In this document: positions 53,201 through 64,000 of the stretch, piece after piece
Numbering within the stretch: position 1 is the first letter of the stretch
Layout: every line of letters starts with the position of its first letter
Assembly: GCF_004193775.1 (NCBI RefSeq)
Contig: NC_041010.1
Span: 1,612,001 to 1,676,000, forward strand
DNA length: 64,000 nt
Direction of reading: 5' to 3'
DNA from: Glycine soja
Lineage: Eukaryota > Streptophyta > Magnoliopsida > Fabales > Fabaceae
Program-made: the position numbers and the translations under genes
Notes under the pieces: model-generated
Databases searched by the model: none
Seen by the model: the letters and a program-made list of their open reading frames with translations, nothing else
Told to the model about the DNA's origin: nothing

Positions 53201-56200
53201 TAACTGACTTGAGTCAGTTGACAGTTACAATTGTAACTGCCTATATAAGCTGAGGTGTAACTGATTCTCATTTGGGTTGTAGATCACAATCTTTCACCTC
53301 AATTCTGTTAGTGTTTTTCTCTCTTCTGAGATTCGCTTACAATCACTCCAAATATTTTCACAATGTTGAGAAATATTAAATATTAGTATAAATAGAGGTA
53401 CGTGGATAGCAGCTTGTATCACAATACCTAAGAACTGAAGGTGTAAAACCTAGGTTTCCTTTCTTCCTCATTGTTCTATGATTCCTATTGATTGAATTCC
53501 CAATCAAGCTTTTTCACTAGACTCAACCAACATTTTTAACCCAATTTCAAAATCCAAATATCCTGAAGAACCTGAACCATTATTACATATTTGCTCCTTT
53601 AATTCCATCAGAACCCAGAGTTAATGATTTATAAATGCATATGCATCATCCGGCTTTCAATAGCCATCACAACACATACTGAACATTAATGCTAGAGCAA
53701 AGGTTTCAGATACCAGTTGCCAGTATGAATTTACCTGGGATGCTGTTTGATTTCTTCAGGACTAGCATGCAACCTTGAGACCACTAGCCGAACATACCTG
53801 CAAAAGAATTTAAATAATCTATAAGAATAGAAAGATTATGTTGCTTCATACTAAACAATAATTAGATGTAAACCTTTGAACTCTCAACCTAAAAGGTAAG
53901 CATGGTTGAAAAAGCTCACATCTCATGTATAAAGATTGACAGAATACAAAAAGGGTCTAATGGCCAATCCTTAAAGAGGAATCTAACCACAAAAGTATTA
54001 CTTCATAATAGTGAATTCAAGAAACAGATTAAATTATTTCTCACTCAACAATCCTTGATTTTAAGAATTATTTGCGTGACCCAATGAATCAAACATCTGA
54101 TTGTTGCATGCCTATGGAGTAATCGGCTTCAAACACTTTCTAGGTATATGCAGCAGTGGTATTGGTACAGGAAGCTACAAGTTGATCATAGAAAGGGTTC
54201 TGGAAGCTGCAATTTGTGTTTAGCAGGGTTCTGATGCAACTTGCAGGTGTAGGTTGGATCAATTTTATGTCTTATTCCATCATCTGGGTACAGTTTTGGT
54301 TGGTTATTCTGTGTTTGTGTTGTTTGCCGTGCATTATCTGTCCCCAGGAGACTAAAAATTGCTTGGGTAAGTTGGGTTTCTATAGTTGCAGCTGCTAATG
54401 TGAGACATGGCCAAGAAAGAAAATCAAGCTAACTGAGACATGTTCTAGGAAGGAGACACCCTAAAAAATGGAGTCAACGATGGTCCCCGAAAATCATTTT
54501 CTCTTCTATAAGGATAATTGATTGAAAGTTAATGGATAGAAGCAATTCGATTCCATGAAATAGAATTATCTAACACTACAAGGCATATGACCTAATGACA
54601 AGCTTTGTAAAGGAGAGGCATCCCACAAATGGCCCACAATCCAAGAAGGAGATGGCACCTTTCACACACAATGTTAAGAAGGCCATTCATTCCTATGACT
54701 CAATGGAATGACAAGGATAGGAATGAAATTTCACTGAATTGCAGGGTGGCAAACAAGCCAGGTCTCCAATGAATTATTTAGTCCAAATAAGCATAAACAA
54801 AATATCAAAACCAAACAATTAGAGAACACAAGAGCAACACATAAGTTTGAATAATCTCTGCAAACATATACTAGCAGGTGGAATTGAAAATTCATGAGAT
54901 AAACTCAAGAACACCACTAATAAAAAGGCTAAGATAAAATGCATGACAAAACAATATACAGAAATGATGGCCATAAAGGATGCTTCAGACATTCAATCGC
55001 CAAAAGGGTATATATAAAGCACAGGATTTTGAGAAGAACATACCTAATCTCAGAGTCCTTCCTTTCGCGAGGAGTAACCTGAAAGGTAAAACAGATACGA
55101 ATATATTACATTTGGTTAAGGAGTATACAAAATAAGCAAATAAACAACAGAGATATTTCTGTCATACCTCACTTCCATTTAATATCTGAATTTTTGCTAA
55201 ACGGGCAATCAAAACAAATCTTGGAACTCCACCTCTTCCAGAATCAGTAATTGGGTTGTCAGAAAGCCTGATATCCTTCATTGTTATTAAACACAAATAA
55301 TTAGAATAGAATCTACCATCTGTAAAAATCTGTTCTAAAATAAACCAGTGAAAAAGAAAAACAAAGAGAATGGGGGAAAAAAGAGACATTAAGGAAGAAG
55401 GGTCCCTGTGGCGACGAGGAAAGATAAGTCATAAGCAAGTTAATTTCTCTTAATTTGTTTAAGCATATGTGGCACAACACAAACACACACAAAGGGAAAA
55501 AATGAGTCATTGCCAAGAAGTAGAGTACAGTAAAGAACAAATATTTGCAACTGTCCGTTTGAAATGAAGTGGTTCAAACTATTTTGGGGGGTTTTGTCAT
55601 GGTGCTCAATAATGGACTTTTCAAAGGGGTTCCAATGTTGGATATGCAAAGAGATTAGCAAGCTTTGCTTAGTTTGTATGTCTTTCTACTGGTTCCTGGT
55701 TTCTACTTTTCTACAGTAGATCAGTATTCTCCACCATAAAGTAAACTGCAGTAACAAGTCATAGTGATATGGCTCGAGAGTAACTAGCTAGTTTCAATAG
55801 TTATGTTTGGGCAGTTAAAGTGTTAGAGGTAAAGAATTAGCTTAAATAAGAGAGGGTATTAGAGGAGGGATTCTGATTTGCTATCATTTTGGAACTAAGC
55901 ATTGGCTCTGTCGTAGGAAGGGGAAATCCTTGGGACAATAGTTCTCTCCTTTGTTCTTTGTAATTCATTCACCGATAACAGAATCCTTATTTTCTTTATA
56001 TTTCCTCTGTTCTCTCACCCATCTCTCAGAAATATGATGTCATGAACCAACTATCTCAAAAGCTTGAGTTGTTAGATGAAGATACATGAATGATTTCATT
56101 CATTTTATCTTCTTATTTTCTTTTCTTGTAAGTACTTATTGAGAGGTTTATTCAAAAATATCATAGCAGGCAACAGTCCTAGACTCATCGTTACAGATGC

Positions 56201-59200
56201 AGCAAAGCATCCATGCCATGATTAATCAAGAATTTAAAATAAAAAAATAGGTAAGTATAATCAACACTTCACAGTATAAATCTTACCACCAAATTAGGAA
56301 ACAAGTTTAATGAGTCAATAGAGGCCAGATCACTGATGTTGTTATTAGCTGTAGGATGAATTGAAAGACTTCAGCTGGTATCCATAATCCAGATAGCATT
56401 GCATATGTTGAAAATGATACTTATCAAGAGGGAAAGTATAATATTACCCAATAGAAGGTGGCGTAAGTTTTGAAAGGGTTTATAGCACGTAACTTCTGAT
56501 TCATAATGCCCACCATTATCAGGATAAAAGACAGACTTCAAACAATTATTGTTTAAATAAAGCTTCTCCAAACTGAAACAAATACCAAGTACAAATAAAT
56601 CAAATTGACAGACTCAATAACAAATCTAACCAAACGCAGAGGCACTGTTCTAGGGAAGGAAAAACAGAAACAAGAAAGAAACTGAATACTTTTGGCCAGT
56701 TCTAAGATACAATCAGTTCCAGTGATACAGGTGTTAAGTAGTTAGATCAAGTCATAACTGATCATTTTAGGTGTAATCAACATGGAAGCAGATTTGATTA
56801 TTAAAGTTAGATGTGGTTAAAAGTTAAGATAGCATCAGCTCCAACTGGATTCAGCACTGTATTCTAGAACTAAACAAATTTTTGTCTTTACCAACCATCT
56901 TAGCTGAGAAAGCTTCATGATTTCCTTCCATTCATCTATACAATTATCTTCCAAATTCAACAGCCGCAAATAATCAAATCCCTGAACCATAGAGGATGAC
57001 CCTGGCTGAACAGAAAAGGAAAATTAGAAGGCTTAGAAATGCTAGTAATGATATTATGAAGTTGATCAGAAATTGTAGAGCAACATAAAAATCAATCATG
57101 AACGAGAAAACCTAGTACAAATGGAATTATTTCCATCCTAGGAAAAAAAACTAAAATTTATTCTATATTTTAATGTCAAAACAGATATATTGTAGGACAT
57201 CGAAGTGGTCAGTCAGCCAGATAAGAGAGAACGCATTCAACAAAACATCTCAACTTGCAACAACTCTTATAAACTGAGAAATACTGAAGATAATACCATC
57301 ATCACTTGAGAAAACCTAGTGGTGTGGTAAACCAAAATGGGGGGGGGGGGGGGGGGGGCAGTTGTTCAGATGACCCAAATTGAACATCATGAGGTACTTA
57401 AAAGATTGTGGCATTCCAATGCTTATTTGGGGGAAGACATCTAAGCCTACAGCTTTTAACATATTTAGCAAGCATACTGAATCAAAGACAACATACCAGT
57501 ATTCTGCTTATACTGTTTCCCATTACATGTAGCTCTTCAATTGTTGTCAATGATTGTCTAAGCAGCTCAACCTGCCCAATTAAAAAGGAAATATTTAGCA
57601 AACCATATTTATACATTAGGGAAATTTATTCTTGAAGCACAAGTTGAGAAAAGATAGAGGGAACCTGCTCCCAATCTACACCAGTATTATTTAGAACAAC
57701 AACTTGGATGTTTTTCAGTAGCAGAAGCTTCGATTTATATGGTGACATTAAATTGTTAGATAAGTTGATTGTCCTTAGAGCAGGTAACTGTTCACAAATT
57801 GTGCCAACATCCTGCAAAGAGATCAATTGAAAAGAAAAAAAAGCAAATGGCAAGTACCCGCAATCAATCACTAACAAAATAGTGGGACATACAAAATAAG
57901 TAAAAGGGGAATTTTTACGTTATTAGGGTAGCATTTTTTTAATAGGAAAAGGTGATGAGATAAAAAAGAGGGCAAGGACTACTGTGCACATAATAAGATA
58001 TTCTCCACAGAAAAACATCCAATTTTTGCAAAAGTTTGGGAAAGTTTATCTCCCACAAAGTCATTGTATTTTTTTCTCTTCAAAATTCTATTAGGAAGCT
58101 TGTAAAAAGAAAGTTATTATTTCTCCAAAATAAGTTGAATCAAACACAAAATCATCAATGTTCTTGGTAAAATTTGCATCCTATGTTGAAAAAAAAAAAG
58201 AAAAGAAAAAAAGGCAAACAAAAAGCTGCAGCAGTAGCCAGGATTTTACACTGGAAAAAACCTGGTCGCAGAACATACCTTCCACTCCGAAAGAAGGTTC
58301 CCAGTCAGGTCAAGTTCTTTTATATCTATCAACAAAAAAAAGGTGGTTAAAGTGCAAGATCATGAAGATATCAAAAAAGAGAAAATTGCAAGGGAACTCA
58401 TTACCTATATTGAAATTGCTTACAGGATGGAAGAAGATATCAAATAAACAAAGTTTCCAATTACAACTTCATTTCAAAACAGCTTAACCAAAAATAAAAA
58501 CTTAAGGTATAAGCAACTAATTCACTGATACTGCAATTTTATCCCAAAAAATAAAACAGAATCACTGATATTACTAGGTTGATGTGCATTCATCTTGATA
58601 TTAGCAAAGAAATGGGAGTGTTCTAGAATCAAGCTTACTTGGCACTGTATTATTAATGTGAGATGCGATTCCAGGGGAACTAATACCCATATATGACAAT
58701 GATACACTGGTTAACTCCTCAAGTCGACTTAGCTTATCATGAATTTTATCTTTACCCAAAAGTTGAACAGATACTCGCTGGTTGCTTGTTGAAAGGACAA
58801 ACATATCATCTGCACAAACAAAAGATGAAAAATTATATATTATTTTCCAGGTTTTGTCAGTGTAATGCATACAAAAATAATTGTACAGAAGAGAGACTAG
58901 AATGTAAAAAATTATTTTAGAATGGATGGGGGAAATTTTTGAATAGAATAATGGATACCTTCTCAATTCTTAAAAGAAAAAATTAAAATATTACTGACAG
59001 AACATAAATTGGTCTCAAGGCTTTATATCAAATCAACTTCTAACAGTTTGGAAATAGATATATCAATAGGCAGGAAGAGTATGCAGTTCAAAATTCAAAA
59101 TGAGTAATTTGCCAGGTGTACATTTCTTAGAGGAGTTTCTCTACCACTATCGTCTCTCTACTTTACATAATTTTGAGAATTTATATTAGTAAAGTATAAT

Positions 59201-59849
59201 TACAAAATTATAGTACTTATTAAAATCCTGCACCATCCAACCAATTTCACAGTGGTTTACAACAGAAATTAGCATTAAACTAAACGGTATACTCCCAAAT
59301 GTAGTCACATATTCAAGACATGTCAACCTCCTCCCCCCAAACCCAACAAAGAATGAAAACAACAAAAGAAAACAGCTGCAGTAATAGTTTGGTAACAGGG
59401 CTAGAGAAAATAACTCAACTACAATGAGTTGACTTGTTTTCTTTCATCCCAAAAATTAAAATGAAACCATTTTCACTCTCACCCATGGACCCAAAATATA
59501 AATGTTTAAACTACAAATGAATTTAAGCCAGAGATATACCATCTTCATCTTTTGTGGATTCACTTTTATATCTACTTTCAAGAGATTCCAGCAATGAAAT
59601 CCCTTGGTTCAGATTGTGAGCACGAACAAATGACCCTGATCTTTCTGACTTTGCGTGAAAGTATCGGACACCATTGATGGATCCATCATGTTTTCCTTCT
59701 CCGTTGTCCCAATCAACTCCAACCCATGTATCTGAATAGCCTTCTACAGGCCCCACATACTTAACAGTACCAATTCTCTGTGAGTCACCAGATGCATGTA
59801 CTCGTTGGCCAACCCAAAATTCATGTCTTGGCTCTGGGGATTCCTGCAT
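47252..59849 (-). CDS. TBCE: Tubulin-folding cofactor E (CAP-Gly, LRR, ubiquitin-like)
   Basis: Fifteen exons: 59849-59540, 58809-58639, 58325-58279, 57811-57665, 57571-57497, 57005-56896, 56572-56448, 56348-56287, 55275-55168, 55078-55044, 53797-53735, 48099-48008, 47921-47845, 47760-47683, 47353-47252. All phases close, giving 533 residues, close to plant TBCE. An N-terminal CAP-Gly domain (about 12-77; [21 protein letters not shown]) binds alpha-tubulin; leucine-rich repeats follow ([33 protein letters not shown]); the C-terminus (about 455-533, [14 protein letters not shown]) is ubiquitin-like. With cofactors C and D it helps assemble alpha/beta-tubulin dimers; Arabidopsis loss (PFIFFERLING) is embryo-lethal. 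Exon 6 uses a weak GTTGGT donor, the only one that keeps frame. Intron 11 (48100-53734) holds an antisense copia element. Confidence 0.95.
48367..48591 (-). other. Unrecognised 74-codon frame in TBCE intron 11
   Basis: [20 protein letters not shown]... is Lys- and Cys-containing, without low complexity and without a domain I know. It sits about 390 bp left of the copia element, in the TBCE sense orientation. It may be a captured exon fragment or chance; no start context or splice sites argue strongly for a gene. Confidence 0.2.
51440..51569. repeat. 65-bp exact tandem duplication in the copia element
   Basis: Bases 51440-51504 are repeated at 51505-51569 with period 65 and no visible mismatch. 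Because 65 is not a multiple of three, the junction creates a TAA in ATG-TAA and shifts the frame between integrase and reverse transcriptase. Identity of the copies points to a recent event. Confidence 0.9.
53114..53341 (+). repeat. 3' LTR of the copia element (about 228 bp)
   Basis: It follows the G-rich purine tract (53098-53112). It starts TGTATCTACTCG, contains a TATA-like CTATATAAGC (53242-53251) and ends CGCTTACA. The exact start is uncertain by a few bases because no second LTR is available to compare. Confidence 0.65.
53365..53520 (+). repeat. Possible second LTR fragment beside the copia LTR
   Basis: Just past the copia LTR is another promoter-like stretch: TATTAGTATAAATAGAGGTA, then GTATCACAATACC and GTAAAACCTAGG. 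It may be a piece of another LTR into which the copia element inserted. No ends can be fixed. Confidence 0.25.
55790..56075 (+). repeat. Possible solo-LTR fragment in TBCE intron 8
   Basis: GTGTTAGAGGTAAAG, AAATAAGAGAGGG and a 3' part with TTGTTCTTTGTAATTCATTC and CAGAATCCTTATT resemble legume gypsy LTRs, which end in such U5 sequence. Neither terminus nor a target duplication is clear. Confidence 0.3.
57339..57358. repeat. Run of 20 G in TBCE intron 5
   Basis: Twenty consecutive G on the plus strand, so C in the TBCE transcript. Long homopolymers are prone to assembly error and could form quadruplex structures. Confidence 0.85.
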
Positions 59850-61083
59850 CTTTTGTTAAAATTGGCTGAGAATTCCTCTTACAAAAAACATACAAGGTAT
59901 TAATCCCAAATGCAATTTAACAAATCATAAAGCATGTCCTTGACACAACAAATTAGTAAACAAGCTCATTAATCATTATCATTCAATATGCCTTCAAGTA
60001 GACCTAGCAAGAAGACAGAAGTACTTTCCAGTGTCGCGTAAAACCATCCTACATATAAAACCTACAAAAAAGATAATTTTTTATCTACAACATCACTGGC
60101 AGACAAAACCACACACAAGTATCAATCTTATGGCTATATTCCACAACTGTATTACCAGATGAAAAGTTATTTTTTACTATTCGTAATTTTTTTTTTTAAG
60201 TAGTTTTTAATATTTTTTTAATGTTATTTAAAGTAATATTTTTTTAAATCTTAATTTTTAATTTTTAGTTTTTTTATAATTTTTTTATTTATCTTTTTTA
60301 AATAAATCAGGATTTTATTATTTTTCTTTTTTTATTCATTCTTATGTTTGCTGTCTTTTTTTTCTTGCAACACGTGGACACCTCATTTTGTTTCACAATA
60401 TACGCATTAATCTTTTTTTCTCCTCATAATAGTATTTTTAATTTTTTTTTACTCCCCATATAATACTTTGATAGATTCTTTTTATAATGTTTTGATTGTG
60501 AAATTTCCCAGTAGAGTAAAAAAACAATAAAAAAAATAGATGTTGATTACTATTGTACTTTGATAGGTTCTTTTTATCCTTCATCCTTAATTCTTGATTA
60601 TTATTTTTTTTCAATTGTTCAAACTTTCATAAATTAATTATGATTGTGTTCTTGTATTTTAACAAGATAGGGGTTGCTTCTAGTGAAGATATTGTTTGCT
60701 TAGATTTGTTTGTTTTTTTGTAAGCTATGACCTTAGTAGTGTAAGGTAATTTATTCTTTTGTAACACATTACTTTTGTAATTTAGTTGGAATGCCTAATG
60801 CCTTGTAATGATAATTCTTTTTGTCTGAGAAAAAAAAGTCATGTTTTATGTCTTATGTATTTGTATTATTTATTGTCATTTAGTTCTTAACACATATTGT
60901 GCTTGATTTTTTATATGTACAAAAAATTTTATTTGCTCTTTAAAATTTCTAGTACTTGATGAAATTGTTTTCCTATTCTATTTCTAATTATGATGCACAA
61001 TTGGATTTTTTATATTTTATTTTATTTTTTAGTTCAATTCATTCATTATACTTTTTGATAAATTTGTAAGATCACTTCAATTA
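59850..61083. other. TBCE upstream region
   Basis: TBCE leader and promoter DNA near 59850-60150, then very T-rich DNA. No gene seen; the transcription start is not identified. Confidence 0.5.
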
Positions 61084-61734
61084 ATGATAATACGAAGAAA
61101 TGGATCAATTTTAAATGGACCTTTGAGTATGAAAAAATTGTGTGTGAGCTTTGCATCAAATTCATTAAGAAGAATGGGCGTGTAGCGTTTAAATGGAAGG
61201 ATATTAATCAAGAATTTGAAAGCATCATGAACCACAAATGTCTTTACAAAACATTGAAGAACACATATGATTATACGAAGAGAGATTGACACATTTGGAA
61301 GTTTTTGAAGTTTGGGGAAACTAGCTTAGGATGAGATCCAACTGCAAGAATTTTTACTAGTTCAAATGAGTGGTGAGACGAAAAATTAAGGTTAATTTGT
61401 TACATATATTGTTATAGTTTATTTATAATATAAGTAATTCATTATAAGATTTAATTTAATGATTAATTATCCATTTTTTTATGAGAAACTTGAGGTTAAA
61501 AGATTTTGTAATAAATCAATAGATCTTTTACTTGATGAATTATGGAGTCAAATGTTTGAAAACACTTATGCAACAGATGAAAATGTTGTTACACTCTCTA
61601 TGGATCCTAATGTTGATGATGAAGTTGTGGATGGTGAGGAAGGAGATAAAGAGATTAACAGGAAAGACAATCATTATGAGAGAGATAGAGGTGTTGTTTA
61701 TATAAGGAATATAATCGATGTTCTTCTCAAGTGA
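61084..61734 (+). pseudogene. Harbinger-type Myb/SANT-like protein, dead copy
   Basis: One plus-strand frame from about 61084 encodes a Myb/SANT-like DNA-binding domain: FEYEKIVCELCIKFIKKNGR, then KWKDINQEF, LYKTLKNTYDYTKRD, GETSLG-DPTARIF and TSSNEW-DEKL. This is the domain of plant proteins related to the second gene of PIF/Harbinger transposons. Three in-frame stops (61287, 61332, 61374) are all TGA. After a gap that may be an intron (about 61387-61475), 61476-61620 continues the family pattern (KRFCNKSIDLLLDELWSQMF, then ATDENV). No transposase gene or terminal repeats were recognised around it. Confidence 0.7.
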
Positions 61735-64000
61735 AAGATTTGTTAAATAAATAACATATTGTTTTGCCTTATTCCATGAGTGAGTTTAGTAGTACTGAAG
61801 CACATGATCAAGATTAGAGTAACATTCAAGTACCTAGTTATTTGTAGAAATCCATCCACGGTGGAATATAATCTACACAAATGAAAATATGGAGGATAAA
61901 TCTAGTGAGATGAAAGAACTGCGCATCAATATTATATGAAATAATAGATCATAGATTTACTTTACTTTATTTTATTTTTTATGTTATGTTTTGGATATAT
62001 TTATATTACATTCTCAATTTAATGATTACACTATTTATTTTATTAATTTAGCATTATAAATCAAGACATTAATAATAATAGATGATAATTTTTTTTATTA
62101 TGTTTTTCATTTTTTTATGTTACAATATTTATTTTAACCATTGTATCACTTATAATATTTAACTTATTATTTCAACATTATATTTTATCTATTATTTTTT
62201 GAATAACTTTGTATAAGATAATTTATTTTAACTATTAAACTAATTAACATAATGAAAATATAATGTCTACTTAAACGTATTTATTTATATTATTTTAAAT
62301 TTGATTAAAAATATTTTAAAAAATAATATAAAATTAATAATAAAATACTTAACGTGAAAAAATATAACATAACATAATAGAATATAAATATATTTATCTT
62401 TATTATTTTATACTTTTAAGTTATTTTAACCATTAATTTTATCAAATACTTTTAATTTAATAAAATAATTTTTCAACTAATTTGATCAAACATAACCATT
62501 ATCTCTCTGAATTGAATTTGTTTGCATTCCCAAATTGAACCACAGTATCCAAAATCAATTCGCCATTAGTTTGAGTTAAGAACTCAAAAAGAAATAGCAG
62601 ATTTCAATAATCTTAGATCTTCATGACTCAAATATCAAGGAATAAAAACTACCAGTATTCAACATGATGCATATCCATTTTCTACGGACACTTTCAAAAA
62701 TAAACAAAATGCGACCAAAGAAACTGATAAAACACAATCATTTCACGAAACAGTCACAACATCGTTTCCAGCTAAGACACGTGAGAAAATTAATATCAAC
62801 AATTTGACAAATTCAATCTAGAATTAGATTCACTGAGGAAAGCAAAACGAAGTTTAAAATCAAAATTAGCATAAAAAATATACATGCAGGAGGACTTGAC
62901 TGGATAACCACCAAGTTGTAGAAAGAATAGAAATAAAAATCCAAACATCAAATGCGTCTCTGTGCTTTTGTCCTCCAAAATTGCTCTCAGTTACTGGACC
63001 TAGAGTCTAGAGAAAGCTATGATGAAATTGGATCCGTATAGAAAAGCCATTCAAAAAATGACAATGAAGGATGAGCGATGCGTCAGTTAATTTTGGATTA
63101 TGCCCAAGTGTCAAAGTGTTTGGGACAACTCAATTTGATAAAAATAAAAATAACTATTTTATTTCTATTTCTATTTCTATTTATTTGGTACCACCGACCC
63201 TAAGACGATATGCTCCACAAGTTTTGGTCTTTCAAATCTACTATGAAATTAATCATTCATGAGAGCTTACTCACACTTAAGGAGGAGCAACGAGGGCTAA
63301 TTTAGAAAGAAAGAGAAAACAAAAATCTCAACTTTTGATTTCAATATTACATAATCCGATAGATGAACAACATGCGAGTTGCCCCTCAGTAAACAAAAAA
63401 AAAAAACATAGTTATAAGATTAATTTGGTACTAAAATAATAAAAAGGAGAAAGAAAAAAGATACTGGGTTCAATTTTTTCTACTAACAAAAAAAAAAACT
63501 AACAACTTTAATAATTAATATTTATCGATAAAAAAAAATAAACATTTTCTACAATGAGAGACCTAGGGAGGTTCTCCACCTTAACTTCGTCTATATTTAA
63601 ATTATTTTTTATGGTTTAATTATCAATTTGATTTTAAAATTATTTTAAAAAACCAATTTAGTCCTAAAGTTTTTTAAAGATTCAATTTGGTCTTTAAATT
63701 CTTTTTTTAAAAGGTACCAATTTGGTTTTTTTCATCCCATTAAACTAATGTCATTAGGATTGTAAATTCTAGCAATTTTTTATTTACAAATAGTGGCATT
63801 TAAAACTACCACTATATTTTGCTCATACACATACCTGTCCAACTTGATCCTTTTTTCCCCTTCCCCACTTTGTCCCTTGCACACCCCTATCTCTCTCCCC
63901 AATCTCCCTTTCCCCTCCAACTATGATTTTCAATCACTCCTCACCACCTCCTTCTTCCTCATCACTAGAGATGCCATTGCAGGAGGTCTTCATGCAGATG
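61735..64000. other. Intergenic AT-rich right end
   Basis: No gene supported. Bases 61735-62500 are extremely AT-rich. A TTTCTA-type hexamer repeat lies at 63160-63182. Bases 63600-63780 (GGTTTAATTATCAATTTG, CAATTTAGTCCTAAAG, CAATTTGGTCTTTAAATT) match a dispersed legume repeat. Bases 63840-64000 are CT-rich and may be the leader of a gene beyond the window. Confidence 0.5.

Larger units (their letters stand above)
48975..53341 (+). mobile_element. Ty1/copia retrotransposon, 5'-deleted and inactivated
   Basis: It lies on the plus strand, antisense in TBCE intron 11. Order: gag (from about 48977; CCHC knuckle [14 protein letters not shown] at 49603-49644), protease ([12 protein letters not shown]), GAG-pre-integrase ([14 protein letters not shown]), integrase ([13 protein letters not shown]), reverse transcriptase ([22 protein letters not shown]), RNase H ([27 protein letters not shown]), then a purine tract and one LTR. 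This order, with integrase before reverse transcriptase, defines copia. No 5' LTR, primer site or gag start is seen. Damage includes a frameshift in gag, a stop ending the gag frame at 49246, stops after LPFYQ (50446) and TGYR (50598), a 65-bp duplication, a stop after KGFH (51853), and an internal loss after [11 protein letters not shown]. It cannot transpose by itself. Confidence 0.95.

Overview
The window is nuclear DNA from a legume, very probably soybean or a close Glycine relative. The grounds are multi-exon plant genes with short GT-AG introns, AT-rich intergenic DNA full of plant transposons, and an NPR1-type gene whose 590-residue product I recognise as a soybean NPR1. Species and chromosome are inference from protein recognition; no search was run.

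Layout. Bases 1-8.9 kb are an immune-receptor neighbourhood on the minus strand: a broken NLR fragment at the left edge, a 5'-truncated LINE, a small LTR-derived insertion with an odd structure, then an intact single-exon CC-NBS-LRR gene. Bases 8.9-14.2 kb hold the NPR1-like gene (minus, 4 exons). Bases 18.5-21.9 kb hold a chloroplast-targeted At4g37920-like gene (minus, 6 exons). Bases 25.1-31.7 kb hold the plastid cysteine desulfurase NFS2 (plus, 10 exons). Bases 38.4-45.0 kb hold a polygalacturonase (plus, 4 exons). Bases 47.3-59.8 kb hold tubulin-folding cofactor E (minus, 15 exons); its intron 11 carries a decayed Ty1/copia retrotransposon in antisense orientation. Right of it lies a dead Harbinger-type Myb/SANT-like transposon gene, then AT-rich DNA to the end.

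I rebuilt the exon-intron structure of the five spliced genes by hand. The reading phase closes at every junction, so the coordinates should be close to exact, although UTRs and transcription starts are not resolved. The genes are functionally unrelated apart from the NLR and NPR1, which are both immune components and sit about 2.8 kb apart in tandem. NFS2 and the At4g37920-like gene are divergent and both products go to plastids.

I found no new multi-gene system. The observations most worth a second look are: (1) a 557-bp insertion with a perfect 5-bp target duplication whose two ends are both the U3 end of one LTR, facing each other as 29-bp inverted repeats; (2) four TGACG motifs in 61 bp upstream of NPR1, the site bound by NPR1's own TGA partners; (3) a possible one-base frameshift in an A7 run that removes about 46 C-terminal residues from the At4g37920-like protein; (4) a transposon pseudogene whose three stops are all TGA where tryptophan is expected; (5) several cleanly dated small insertions with intact target duplications.
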